Below, one piece after another: positions 12,075 through 64,000 of a DNA stretch of 64,000 nucleotides (the first letter of the stretch is position 1; every line of letters begins with the position of its first letter). Under the pieces are notes generated by a model, which was not told where the DNA came from, ran no database searches, and saw only the letters and a list, made by a program, of their open reading frames with translations. The stretch comes from Osedax fenrisi (lineage: Eukaryota; Annelida; Polychaeta; Sabellida; Siboglinidae). The stretch is from contig OZ025244.1 of assembly GCA_964019155.1 (NCBI GenBank), positions 17,949,640-18,013,639 of the forward strand, in the 5' to 3' direction. The translations under genes and the position numbers were made by a program.

Positions 12075-12614
12075 CTAAATATACGAATACAAACCCGATT
12101 GCTTATTATCGCCCACTTCACATCGATCACGTTGTGTGTTAGGTCTCGTTGTTAAATTCGACCTCTTGTTTCGTATCCTTTCAGAAGTGCGAGTTTTCGG
12201 AACGTTGTTTTTCGGAGCGGTTTTCTTTACCGGAGCTCTTTTTACGTTAGCTTTCTTACGTATAATAGGATTTTTTGTTATGCTAGGCTTACTTTTATTA
12301 TTCTTATTATTCTTGGCAGCGAATTTTGGTTTTTTCGCTTTATTTGCAGCGTTTCGTTTAGCCGGCTTTACTTTAGAAGGTTGTCGTTTATTGTTTGTGT
12401 GTTTATTTATAGTAGTGTTTTGTTTAGTTTGTTTTGCTTTCTTGTTTGCTCTACACGATTGAACGATCTTTGGTTTCGCGTTATTCAATGTTTTCGTCAT
12501 CTTTTTAATGGTAGCATGCTTACTCTTTATGTTGTTACCCTTATCTTTACGAATAGCTTGTATAGGTTTAACTTCGGTTGCTTTGCTCTGTCTGGAAGAT
12601 CTTAGTATCATCAT
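12075..12614 (-). CDS. intronless lysine-rich basic protein (179 aa)
   Basis: A 179-codon ORF beginning MMILRSSRQSK, with about 38 Lys and 15 Arg and very few acidic residues until the C-terminal CEVGDNKQ. Repeated short motifs such as KKAK, AKKPK, KNNKNNK and VKKTAPK resemble the tails of linker histones or sperm nuclear basic proteins. No folded domain, signal peptide or membrane segment is visible. A DNA-binding chromatin protein is inferred from composition only. It lies on the same strand as the HMG-like gene, about 2.9 kb upstream of it, and is likewise intronless. The opposite-strand frame at 12136-12462 is hydrophobic and is probably the shadow. Low-complexity composition leaves some chance that the ORF is not translated. 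Confidence 0.6.
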   Translation of the reverse strand: MMILRSSRQSKATEVKPIQAIRKDKGNNIKSKHATIKKMTKTLNNAKPKIVQSCRANKKAKQTKQNTTINKHTNNKRQPSKVKPAKRNAANKAKKPKFAAKNNKNNKSKPSITKNPIIRKKANVKRAPVKKTAPKNNVPKTRTSERIRNKRSNLTTRPNTQRDRCEVGDNKQSGLYSYI

Positions 12615-13198
12615 GTTCGATTAGGTGTATTTGATCTTGTTTATACGCGAGTTTAGATTACGATTAGGTTAATACAGTTGTTTTGGGCGAGTAATTATTT
12701 GTTAATGAAAAGTTTAATGTTATTTGTATATTGGTTAATTAGAATTTTATTTAAAATATAATTATTTGGAAAATTTTGATAGAATTAAATTTAATAAATA
12801 ATTAATTAGTTATATTTTAATAACAAGTATATTAACAGTTTAACGCCATTTTAAATGCGCCAAATATAAAAATACAATATTAGGATTATATAATGAGACA
12901 CATATAGGAAACATAATTATATAATTGTAATTAATTTAAATATATAAAAATCAAAAATCCCATATTCGTGATAAATATAAGAAATTAGGATTTTTTTAAA
13001 TCACATACTTTCTTTATATTTTTTGATTACAATCACAATGTAAATAATCGTTGCAGCATGTTTTTTTTACCATTTATGTGTATCTTTTATACGTAGGGGC
13101 ATCGGAACAGGGGGGCGGGGGTATCGGACCACCCAATTCAAAAATATGGGGGGGAGGGCTAAGTATGTTTTGCCCCACCATGAAATGTATTATAATAA

Positions 13199-13235
<37 letters not shown>

Positions 13236-13429
13236 TCTAGTATATTGTCTTTGTTAATACACAATAGGGGCTAATTATTGTTTGCCCCCCCTCCATGAAA
13301 TATGATAATATATATGAGAGATAATTGTTATCTGGCGATATTCAGAATGAAATTATTCAATTATATAAAACTGAATTATTAAATATTGTATTGATATATT
13401 AATGGTACTTCCTCGATTCAATGTGATGG

Positions 13430-13826
13430 AATTCAAGATATACACGGAAGTGAGAAGGATATTTTGGAGGTTCGTTATTTGACATCATAACTAGAAATTA
13501 AAGAAATATACATAGTAATGTGCAATATTACCGAGGTTACAACTTGGGAATGTATAGAAAATTAAATGTTATCTTAACTTGAACATCTTAACTGTCCTAT
13601 TTCTGAATTAAGAGGACATTCATATGACGGTGCAGCTAATATTTCTGGTAAATGTAATGGTGTAAAGACTATAATAGTGACTAGACAGCCATTAGCTTTT
13701 TATATACACTGTGGACTCCACAGTGTGGAGCTCATCCCACAAACGTAATAGCTTATTCATTAGATAACAATATAAATATAAGAAAAGCTTTGGGAGTGGT
13801 TCATATTAGGGAGTATTATACGAACA
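13430..13826 (+). pseudogene. hAT transposase remnant, central part
   Basis: In frame: RGHSYDGAANISGKCNGVK, then RQPLAFYIHCGLHSVELI. This corresponds to the conserved core of ZMYM1-like hAT transposases (GQGYDGASNMSG ... YVHCxAHxLNL). Stops follow. The rest of the gene continues beyond the inserted LINE, at 15770-15975. Confidence 0.8.
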
Positions 13827-15310
13827 TCACATTCCGGAATGTATACTAATAATAACAAAGTTAAGACAGTGAAACCAATATGTTTTTCTTTCTCTGTAGG
13901 TAATCTCCTGGATTCTTTTATAGGCTTTATGCTCAAATGCAGTAATTCTTCTTTCCTGTCTTTCTGTTATTGTCCAAGTTTCGCTGCCATAAAGTAGTAT
14001 ATACAATCTTAGTGAGTTGTACTGTAGTATTTTTGTCTGTAGTGATATGTTTCGACTCTTCCATATAGTGATTAAGCGAACTAACGTATAGGTTGCTGTC
14101 GCTATTCTTATATTTATCTCGATTTCACTTTTTCCATCTTTCGTTAGAGTCACACCCAAGTATACTTGTATACTTGTATACAAATATATTTGAATTTATC
14201 TACTACTTCAAGATGTTCATCGTTCATAGTTATCGTTATCACGTCAGCTGTCTCATTATTCTTGAATTCGTTGACCAATATTTATATTTCTCGTAGCTGA
14301 CCTCTATACCATATGTCGCCGAGCACTTGCAGAGTTTGTTTGCGAATTATTGCAGCTCTGTGTTTGATCCTGCCATCAGGTCGATGTCGTCTGCAAATCT
14401 TAGGTTACATTCTTCATATCATCCAACGGCCTTGGTGCGGTAATGATCTTCTAGCGTATATTGCATGATATTTTCTAGGAAAATGTTAAAGAGTGTTAGT
14501 GATAAAAGGCATCCTTGTCGTACTTCTACCGACGTATTAAAGAAGGTTTATATTTTGTTGTTAACCAAAACGGTACTTTTTGTTTTTTTTATAAAGATTT
14601 TCGATTATTGCATTAATATTTTCATCTATATTGAAGTGTCTCATTACTTTCCATAATACTTCGTGCCAGAATCGATAAAATGCCTTTTTGAAGTTAACAA
14701 AGTTAAGGTATAATTATCTTCAATTTCCAATATGTTTCTCTGGTATAATTCTGCAGTTTAATATATGTTCTATTGTGCTTCTTTTCTTTATGTAACCTGC
14801 TTTCTCGTCAGCTAGTATATTCTGCTAGTATATTCTGCTATTGGATTGAGTCGATTTAAAATAATTCTCAGCATGATCTTGTTTAGGTGTTATATCAGGC
14901 TAATAGTTTTATAATTGTTGAACTTTCTTGGGTCACCTTTCTTTGGTATTGGAATAATTAAAGATTGTGCCCATTCATAGGGCCCTTCTTTCTTAACCCA
15001 TATTTTCTGGCAAAGTAAAGTCATTGTTATTACCATTTGTGAACCGACGTTTATAATTATCTCAATTGGAATGTTATCCTGTGATTTTCTTTTTTTAGAC
15101 TTCCTATTGTATGTACTAGGTATGCCTACTTCTAATTTTAAAATCGTCAAGTTATCTACTACGTATGCACCTCGATTATAATTAAGTATATTTTCATCTG
15201 GATTTATTGTATAGTTATAGAGTTATTTGCACTATGCTGTCCATCTTTTGACTATTTCTGAGTCCTCTGTTAAAATATTGCCATTTCTACTTTCCACAAA
15301 AATACTTTTA
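13827..15310 (-). pseudogene. LINE reverse transcriptase remnant A
   Basis: Non-LTR retrotransposon RT with several frameshifts. Order along the minus strand: NGNILTEDSEIVKRW (about 15300), IPIPKKGDPRKFNNYKTISLI region (about 14900), VEVRQGCLLSLTLFNIFLEN (about 14530), the catalytic RFADDIDLMAGS (about 14390), then YLGVTLTKDGKSEIEI and LLYGSETWTITERQERRI near the end. It lies inside hAT element A and splits its transposase. The clade looks RTE-like, but this was not tested. Confidence 0.85.
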
Positions 15311-15769
15311 ACGAAAGCTTGGATATGATATTGAAATATTTCATGATACCACCAAATAATATAATAATAAATAATAATTATAAATTAGAATAATAATAAT
15401 AAATATAAAATAAATTATTATAAATATATATGAGATGAATAGTAATGAAAATTCAAAATACCATGTATCTTATCTAGATAAAATAATATAACATTATTAA
15501 TATTATGTTAATATAATTATGTTATTAGATATAATCAGTTAATATGTTATAACCTGTATCATTAATATTTACATAATAAAATATACTGAGTTGTTTGATT
15601 CCATAATGATAACTATTAAAACCAAATTTGATACTAAGGAAACATCATTTATACATTATTATAATTTAAAGGAATTATTTTTAAAAAATAATATAATTTA
15701 TGAAAAAGCGGTTTATTTTTTAGATTAATCTCATTAATTCCATTAATTTGGATCTTTCTCTCTCGTTGC

Positions 15770-15975
15770 TACACTAAACATATGTGAATAAAAAAATGTA
15801 TGAAGATTGAAAGATTAAAGATGGAATTATCTATGTTCAAATCTATCAATATGTTTAATACCATAGACGAGGCAAACATATACATGATGGAACAACATTC
15901 TGAAATTCTAAAAATATTTCCCGGCATAATGGAATTGATCAAACTTTTAGAAAATCTATATTTATAATAATACAT
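15770..15975 (+). pseudogene. hAT transposase remnant, C-terminal part
   Basis: Reads ERLKMELSMFKSINMFNTID and continues with IFPGIMELIKLL, matching the region just before the dimerisation domain of hAT transposases. Together with 13430-13826 it brackets the LINE insertion. Confidence 0.6.
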
Positions 15976-16330
15976 TTTGTAATGTTTGATATTTATTTTC
16001 TAATATAATAGATTACTTAAGTATTGTTATAAAAATGAAACATTATTAATTGCATATTAACATAGATCAAAGAGGTATATTAATAAGATATTAATTAGTA
16101 ATTATATAAATAAATAATAGGATATATAATATAAAATAAAAATAAATAGCCCCCCCCATAAAAAATATCATTCCGACGCCCATAGTTATACGAGTTCGTT
16201 CACATAATAAACATAGGTTGCTACTAGTATCTACTATTTTTGATTATATTGATGGTACGTTTTATACGATTATATTGATAGGTTTATACGATTATATGTT
16301 TTAATTCTGATAATACAATATAATATTAAT

Positions 16331-16367
<37 letters not shown>

Positions 16368-16444
16368 TATATACAGGGACACAGTGTCCCGGAGACTATT
16401 GTGTAGACAAATACGTTATATATTAATAGATAATTGTGGTTCGA

Positions 16445-17055
16445 TCCTTATTTCTCTAATACCGACCCCATGTGATTTATAATATACAATACAAATAGAT
16501 CCGTGATTTACTTTAAAATATGTGGTAAGTTGTCTATGTAGGCATATCCTATGTTGCCTATCATTGATATAGATTCAGGAATCATGATTTCAATCGAATA
16601 TATACATACTGGTTACTAAATAAATATTAAATAATAATATACACTATTTTAATATAATACATATGTATTATATATGTATTTATATATATATAAAGTTTAA
16701 TTAAATTTAAACATAAATTCAATAATAAATAAATTGCGTGCGTTTTGTAATTAATTATATCTATGTAGGTTATATCTGTTATTTTTATTGAATATTATAA
16801 TATTAAAATTATATATTAGATAATCTACCACGATTATTGTAGGGAGTCGGTAATAGGAGAAGGGGATCGGTATGAGTTACATGTATCTAATTATCGCCCC
16901 TGTTTATTATTGTTAATATAATTATACCGAAAAATTAAAATAACAAAATTATTAATTTCCATAATATTACCTATCAATTTGTTAATACATATATTGAAGA
17001 TTGAATAAGTTATTACATATTATGATATAGGAGTCGGTAATTGGAGAATTTCACT
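16445..17055 (+). mobile_element. fragment of the TA-flanked GGGGAA TIR element
   Basis: Co-linear with the second half of the complete element at 19234-20217: shares TCTAATACCGACCCCATGTG, TTACTTTAAAATATGTGGTA, and ends AGGAGTCGGTAATTGGAGAA. Its left part is missing or unrecognisable. Confidence 0.7.
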
Positions 17056-18905
17056 TAATAATTGATTATTTTTCGTAATTGTATATTATAATCGTGCATC
17101 GTAATCGTACGCTATTATCATACGTTATCGACATCGATTATAGAATAATAGCCAACGGTATAGCCAGTGGTTTGCGTGTGGGCGGTCATGCGAGATGGCT
17201 ACGTAGAAATGCGAGACTCATGAGTCTGTACATGAGCCTAAACAGAATTCGGTTATATATTCTTCTTCTTCTTCTTCTTCCTTATTAGTACAATCAGATA
17301 TATTGTCCAACCATTGACTCTTCGGATGACCTTCCTTTCACGAACCTTCAACCACGCCTTACATTATCGTTTTGCTGAGACCATTATGTCTTGATATACG
17401 CCCATACTATTTTAATTTACGTCATTTGATCATGTGTAACAGAGAATAATATTATCCGAGTATTGCTACTATCTTATCTTTTACTTTCGCGTTCGTCCTT
17501 TTTTTTCCTGATGTTATGCATAACAGCTTATTGTGTGATTAATTTTCGAATACTTTCAGTTTCTTCTGCATTGCTGCGTTAATTGTTAAGGCCTCACATC
17601 CATATATTAACATTGAAAGGATGAGTGACCGGTTTTTATTTTAGTTTAAAATGTACGTGTTAGCCATATAACATATATTCGTATCATACATTACATACTT
17701 ACATTTTCGGACTGCAAACTGTGCTTATAAAGCAATCGGCCATCCATCATGTCTGAATTCGTGACTTAAGTCACAAGAGGTATTATAATGTAAGTTTCAC
17801 ATGAACCATACTTTGATAGAGTTGCAACTAAGTAACATAATTTGTTGACTTCTTCTAGTTTATTATCATTGTGTGTAATGTCAGAATGAAGATAGGAGTC
17901 ATTGTAATTATTCATTACTATGTTTTTTTCTGAAATTATTACCATGCCATATCTGCTAGCACATTTAGACAATTCGTTGGTGATATCTTGAAGCTCTTTA
18001 TTGATGCCCGCTAGTAAATCAATTCATCTGCAAATTTCAGATTCCAAACTGGCCTAACACCAATCAATATTGATGGCGTTAGATTATCTTATACTTCCGA
18101 CATGATTTCCTTAAGGAATATATTGCAGATTACAGGTGATAGTATACATCCTTGACGTAGGTACTCCAACCGTAGATTTGATCGAATTGCATAGGTTGTT
18201 ACTTATTAGGACTGAACTTGAAGTATTACTACATATAGGTTACCTATAATCAGAGCTGGGCAGTATCGCCGATAAAGTATCTATTAAGGCAAAAAATCAG
18301 TATAGTAGATACATTTTATTAAATAATATATCATTTGGTCATTATATATATTTTATATCAATATTTTATAATATCATTTTATAAATTAATTTTAATATAT
18401 ATATACATTATATATATATATTTGTTAATAAAATATCTTTTGTAAATAATGAAATTAATTCATTGTTAAAAATTATGATATATCAATTATAGTGATTTTT
18501 CTCAAAAACCATTATATACATTTATTGAAAACAAAGACATTATTTTGATAATATATTTTATATAATAATTTATATTTAATTCAAAATTATATATTATATA
18601 AAAAGATAAAATCATTTTAATAAATATGATAATTCTAAATTATAATATATTAATAATTTATTTTTTGTATATTTGATAATTTACTATATGCATGTTTAAC
18701 ATTCGAAAGTAAAGGTCGCTGATTATTTTTAGTTGAAAAATAGTATATTGTAATAATGTATATTTCTCTATAATCTGTAATGGCTCATAGTATAATTTCA
18801 GATGAAATAAACGCTGGTACACTAAAATATTCATCGTGGGCATCATTAAATGTCAATAAATATCAACAAATGTATTCTATATCATCTATTGAAGAACACA
18901 TATAA

Positions 18906-19112
18906 AGGGGTATCCCACTACAAGATTTTCCGGCAACTTACCGGAAATATTGCAACTTTAAAACCATTTTCTATCAAGTTGTAATGGGATACCCTAAAAA
19001 GTTATTATATTTCAGGCAAGTTGCCGGAAAGTAAGGGGGTTTCCCAGTAAAATTATAGTTAACTTTATAGAAAATAGTTTTTAAGTTAAAATACTTGTAG
19101 TGGGATACCCCT
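18906..19112. mobile_element. 207-bp MITE with TAA target duplication
   Basis: TIRs AGGGGTATCCCACTACAAG / CTTGTAGTGGGATACCCCT, flanked by TAA on each side (18903-18905, 19113-19115). A 3-bp TWA duplication suggests PIF/Harbinger mobilisation. The internal TTTCCGGCAA/TTGCCGGAAA pairing gives further fold-back. Related fragments are near 7001 and 7256. Confidence 0.88.
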
Positions 19113-19233
19113 TAATGTTCCTTGATATGTACTTTCAAATCGACATCGATGAATATATATATATATATATAAATATAATTTATATCTATAGATTTTATAT
19201 CTATAGATTTTATATCTATAGATATACTATATA

Positions 19234-20217
19234 GGGGAAGGTATCCGATTACGACCCCCTCCTAATACCGACGTCTATCGTATATCAGTAACTATAAGAT
19301 ATATCAAAAAATTATATATACATGAACTGTTAGTAATTTAATGATAAATATGAATAAGTATTTTGTTTTAAAAAATATTCAATCCTACAATTGTTATTTG
19401 ATAAAATGAAATATTCTGTTTTTACTTTTTAAATATTTAAATAATAACTTTTTTTAAATCATTGTAAATACTTTATTAATTAAAAGAAAACTTAATACTG
19501 CACATATTATTGTAGATCAATAAAATGTTTATAACTTTTATAAAAATAATTTAATTTGAATAACTATTAACCAATATATCTTACTAATAACAACCCATAT
19601 TATTGTCCTATTACCGACCCCCTAAATTACCCTAATACCGACTCCATGTAATTTATTGTATCCAATCAAAATATATCCGTATTTTACTTTAAAATATGTC
19701 GTAAGTTGATTGTGTATCATTGATATAGATTTATGATTATTGATTCCAGTTGATTATATACATAATGATTGATAAATAAATATTAAATAATAATATACAC
19801 TATTTTAATATAATTACTATAAAGTTTAAATTTAAATTTAATATTACTATTAAAACATAAATTCAATACAAAATAAATTGCGTGCATGTTATAATTAATT
19901 ATATTTATGTATATCTAGTAGATATTATTTAGATATTATCTACTCTTTTTATTTGATATTATAATACTACAATTATTTATACCACGATTATTTTATAGGG
20001 TCGGTAATATGAGAAGGGGGTCGGTATTAGGCAAATGTATACGATTACCGACCACCCTGTTTATTCTTGTAAATATAATTATATAAACAATTTAAAATAG
20101 CCACATTATTCATTGCCATAATATTACCCTAATTACAAAATTTCAATTAAATATATTTAATATTGAATAAGTTATTACAAATAATCATTTAGGGGTCGGT
20201 AATCGGAGACTTTCCCC
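19234..20217. mobile_element. 984-bp TIR element with TA target duplication
   Basis: Starts GGGGAAGGTATCCGATTACG and ends, inverted, GGGGAAAGTCTCCGATTACC; TA flanks both ends. No ORF of note, so it is non-autonomous. Nested in hAT element B. A partial copy lies at 16445-17055. Confidence 0.85.
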
Positions 20218-20470
20218 TACTATGATTTTTTTAAAAGTAATTGTAGTAGTATCTATTATAAGAAAAAAGTGTGTAATTGTAATTGTATCTATTATACATA
20301 TTTCGAGTATCGTGCCCAGCTCTGCCTATAATAGGTATATATATATATTTACATAAGCTTTATATATAAGCTTTATAAAACTTTAATCATTGTAATTAAT
20401 TCGTGATGGATACCATATTTTTGAAGTGTTGACTTTTTAAAATGTCCATGAATATGTTAACGATATATCT

Positions 20471-21107
20471 ATAGACTATTGTCTCTATAGAGTCCTATAT
20501 GTGCTATATATAGTAGTCCCATATAGTACTATAGTAGGGTATAGTAGTGTCCTATAGGACATATAATGATATGATGATATATGATGATATATGATGATAT
20601 ATCATCTCCGTTATAACCCTACAGGGTACCCCTATCACTCGATATATCGAGTATGTATACTTCTTAAATATGTTCTCAAGGATCGAATGCGGTATCGTCT
20701 TCATGAATTCCATATATATATATAATATATATTATATATATATAAATGAGTATACATATATGTAGATTATAATCATATATAATTATACTATTATCATTAT
20801 ACATTACCTTTGCATTCTTAGTTTATTATTCAATATATTACCGTGTTATAGGATATATTCTATATATAATATATAATATATAATATATAATATATTCTAC
20901 GAATTCAATATATTACCGTGTTATAGGATATATTCTATATATAATATATAATATATAATATATTCTACGAATTTACCTATAGGTAAATTTGTGTATAGGT
21001 ATATAGGTATATACCTATATACATATATGTGCAATATATGTGTATAATGTATTTCTATATATGCATATATTTAAATATAATATAATTCATTATATTGTAT
21101 TTTAATA

Positions 21108-21149
<42 letters not shown>

Positions 21150-21230
21150 TGACAGAATTCACCTTTAATATACACCTATAATACGTATAAGTAATATTTG
21201 CATTTCATCTCAAGTTATATTCACAGCTAT

Positions 21231-21309
<79 letters not shown>

Positions 21310-21523
21310 TTAGAACAAACACTTACATTATTAATACCTCGGTGTGGGCGATATAAGAAGCTATCTACTCGAATCAGTATCATAACACAACGACATATAT
21401 AATGCAATATTGTAGAGTTAATCAAATACACCGCATGATTCGTCGTTAATGTAATAATCGCCCGAAATAGACAAAACACAAGTGTTCACACACAACTATA
21501 CTACCCGTTCATTCATTGCGACA
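20471..21523. other. AT-rich region upstream of the M13 protease gene
   Basis: No gene. Contains a tandem duplication of about 70 bp (20831-20972; unit includes TATTACCGTGTTATAGGATA), (TA)n at 21113-21146 and (AC)n at 21235-21307. The protease promoter should lie here, but no core element was recognised. Confidence 0.6.
21235..21307. repeat. (AC)n microsatellite
   Basis: About 36 perfect CA units, some 220 bp upstream of the protease start codon. Confidence 0.97.
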
Positions 21524-48223
<26,700 letters not shown>

Positions 48224-48311
48224 ATGCTCCCGCTTTCATCACAGATTTCACATGCAGTAACCATTGCGCAGATGCATCGCAAACATTTTGTAACATATTT
48301 ATTAAAATATA

Positions 48312-48317
48312 AATAAA
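48312..48317 (+). terminator. probable poly(A) signal of the M13 protease gene
   Basis: AATAAA 89 nt after the TGA at 48221-48223, in the AT-rich gap before the convergent AP1G1 gene. Confidence 0.55.
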
Positions 48318-48431
48318 AATTGAAATTTACCTAATATAATCTAATATTAATAATATAACTGTATTATATAAATGATTATTTGTAAACTATTTTATAGAAA
48401 TATTATTAATAACTAATGTTTCAATTTTTAT

Positions 48432-48481
<50 letters not shown>

Positions 48482-48867
48482 AACATTAGTCATATTTTAT
48501 ATATATATGCAATATCAAATAAATTAAAATTCTTTAATATTAATATATTATATTCTGCGATGTTTATTTTATAAAATCATCGACAAAAATGATTTCAAAT
48601 CGAAACCACATGATAAAAGTATATAAATAACGATAATTCAATAGGCTATTGATCCCAGTGGATACTTAAAATGCAGACATGTTGCATTCGTTGCATGTAA
48701 AAGTCGCTCGTATAATACAAAGATTACGACCCACACGGAAATTGCAACGAATGATAAAATAACGTAAATGAAAACAACTTATTATGTGTGTGTGTGTGTG
48801 ATATGATTCCACTTATAAATACTTCCACCATTATTGTACTGTATATCTAAGATCTAAATGCTAAACA
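48318..48867. other. convergent intergenic gap (3'UTRs)
   Basis: No ORF supported. Has (TA)n at about 48438-48478 and a minus-strand AATAAA (TTTATT at 48563-48568), about 300 nt past the AP1G1 stop, which may be its poly(A) signal. Confidence 0.5.
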
Positions 48868-63478
<14,611 letters not shown>

Positions 63479-64000
63479 CTATGAGAGTGTTAATACAAGG
63501 GTTAAACAGCATATCTAACAGCAATTTTAATATGTATATTTTAATATACGTATCAATTACGTAAAGAAAGAGGATAAGCAATTACTGCACGCAATGAATG
63601 CAAAAGATAGATACGCGAATGTCACTTTAATCGATATTTTAACAAAATATCATCAGTGATTTTTATTGGATATTAGTCGTATTATATATGTCAATATTAA
63701 ACAGTAAGATTTTTTTCAAAATTGATAGAAATGACTTCTATCTATATCAATGGATTTAGATTATAAATATCAATGAAATAGTATATCTTAAATTTAAATA
63801 AACAAAATTATGAGGAATATTGATATGTTGTATTTTAAATATATAATTTTATTTTTAGTAGGTATTTAGTAGTAGGTTTCGACTGCAGGGCATCTATCAC
63901 AAAGCGCTATACACTACATTCAATTGCTTATCCACTTTCTTTATATCTATGATACATATACAACATTTGTTGATAATCATTTATAAAATATATTTAAATA
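63479..64000. other. AP1G1 intron, nothing further recognised
   Basis: The upstream AP1G1 exon is expected further right; no convincing exon or repeat was seen to the end of the window. Confidence 0.5.

Larger units (their letters stand above)
13094..16184 (+). mobile_element. hAT-type DNA transposon A, degenerate, interrupted by a LINE
   Basis: Termini TAGGGGCATCGGAAC and, inverted, TATGGGCGTCGGAAT form short TIRs. They are flanked by TTTATACG (13086-13093) and GTTATACG (16185-16192), a 7/8-matching 8-bp target duplication as expected for hAT. Inside are plus-strand remains of a ZMYM1/TTF-type hAT transposase on both sides of a minus-strand LINE remnant. The transposase is broken by stops and is dead. 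Confidence 0.75.
18251..20324. mobile_element. hAT-type non-autonomous element B with exact 8-bp target duplication
   Basis: Termini CAGAGCTGGGCA...TGCCCAGCTCTG (12-bp perfect TIR), flanked on both sides by CCTATAAT (18243-18250 and 20325-20332). Length 2,074 bp. No transposase was found inside. It carries two younger TIR elements (18906-19112 and 19234-20217). The 8-bp duplication and CAG terminus are diagnostic of hAT. Confidence 0.92.
17290..20470 (-). pseudogene. LINE reverse transcriptase remnant B, split by hAT element B
   Basis: Minus-strand RT pieces: HGHFKKSTLQKYGIHHELIT (about 20400-20460), then, across the insertion, VGVRQGCILSPVICNIFLKE (about 18110-18180, after a frame adjustment), FADExIDLLAG (about 18010-18040), SKCASRYGMVIISEKN (about 17900-17960), ILQYGCEALTI-like and LKYYGRISRHNGLSKTI (about 17380-17640). 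The two parts belong to one LINE copy interrupted at the target site CCTATAAT. Same general type as LINE remnant A. Confidence 0.75.

Noticed and set aside
12136..12605. Hydrophobic plus-strand ORFs opposite the Lys-rich gene
   Set aside because: Expected complement of Lys-rich codons (Phe/Leu runs); no independent support.

Overview
The window is AT-rich eukaryotic nuclear DNA from an animal, most likely an intron-rich invertebrate; I cannot name the lineage. Evidence: animal-type genes with many short GT..AG exons, a tRNA-derived SINE, three LINE remnants, hAT/Harbinger/mariner/Kolobok-type DNA transposons and very long microsatellites. There is no operon structure, CRISPR array or bacterial gene. 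Exons were rebuilt by hand from reading frames, splice sites and remembered family conservation; no search was run.

Layout. (1) 63-6303, minus strand: the first 217 codons of beta'-COP (COPB2), with a first coding exon that is only the ATG. (2) 7950-9218 and 12075-12614, minus strand: two intronless ORFs, an acidic protein with an HMG-box-like C-terminus and a very lysine-rich basic protein. (3) 13094-20470: nested transposons: an hAT (13094-16184) interrupted by a LINE remnant, then a second LINE remnant interrupted by a 2,074-bp hAT with an exact 8-bp target duplication, itself carrying two further TIR elements. (4) 21524-48223, plus strand: a secreted neprilysin-like M13 metalloprotease in 23 inferred exons (about 735 residues) with all catalytic residues and one apparent frameshift in exon 3. 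Its introns hold most of the repeats, including an uninterrupted 3.4-kb (CTA)n tract. (5) 48868-63478, minus strand: 21 exons encoding 790 residues of the AP-1 gamma adaptin (AP1G1); the 5' end lies beyond the window. The protease and AP1G1 genes converge, 644 bp between stop codons.

COPB2 (COPI coat) and AP1G1 (clathrin adaptor) are vesicle-traffic housekeeping genes; nothing suggests that the genes here act as one system. The most unusual signal is architectural. In about ten introns a tandem array begins exactly at the 5' splice site or ends against the 3' splice site. Donor-side arrays often repeat a GT donor-like motif in every unit (34774-35047, 45199-45990, 54732-55321, 898-1094), and acceptor-side trinucleotide arrays read TAC/ACT on the sense strand. 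Other observations are a 38-bp-arm perfect palindrome, a roughly 675-bp foldback in a protease intron, a TTAA-flanked Kolobok-like element with an intact two-exon 66-codon ORF, and several MITE families.
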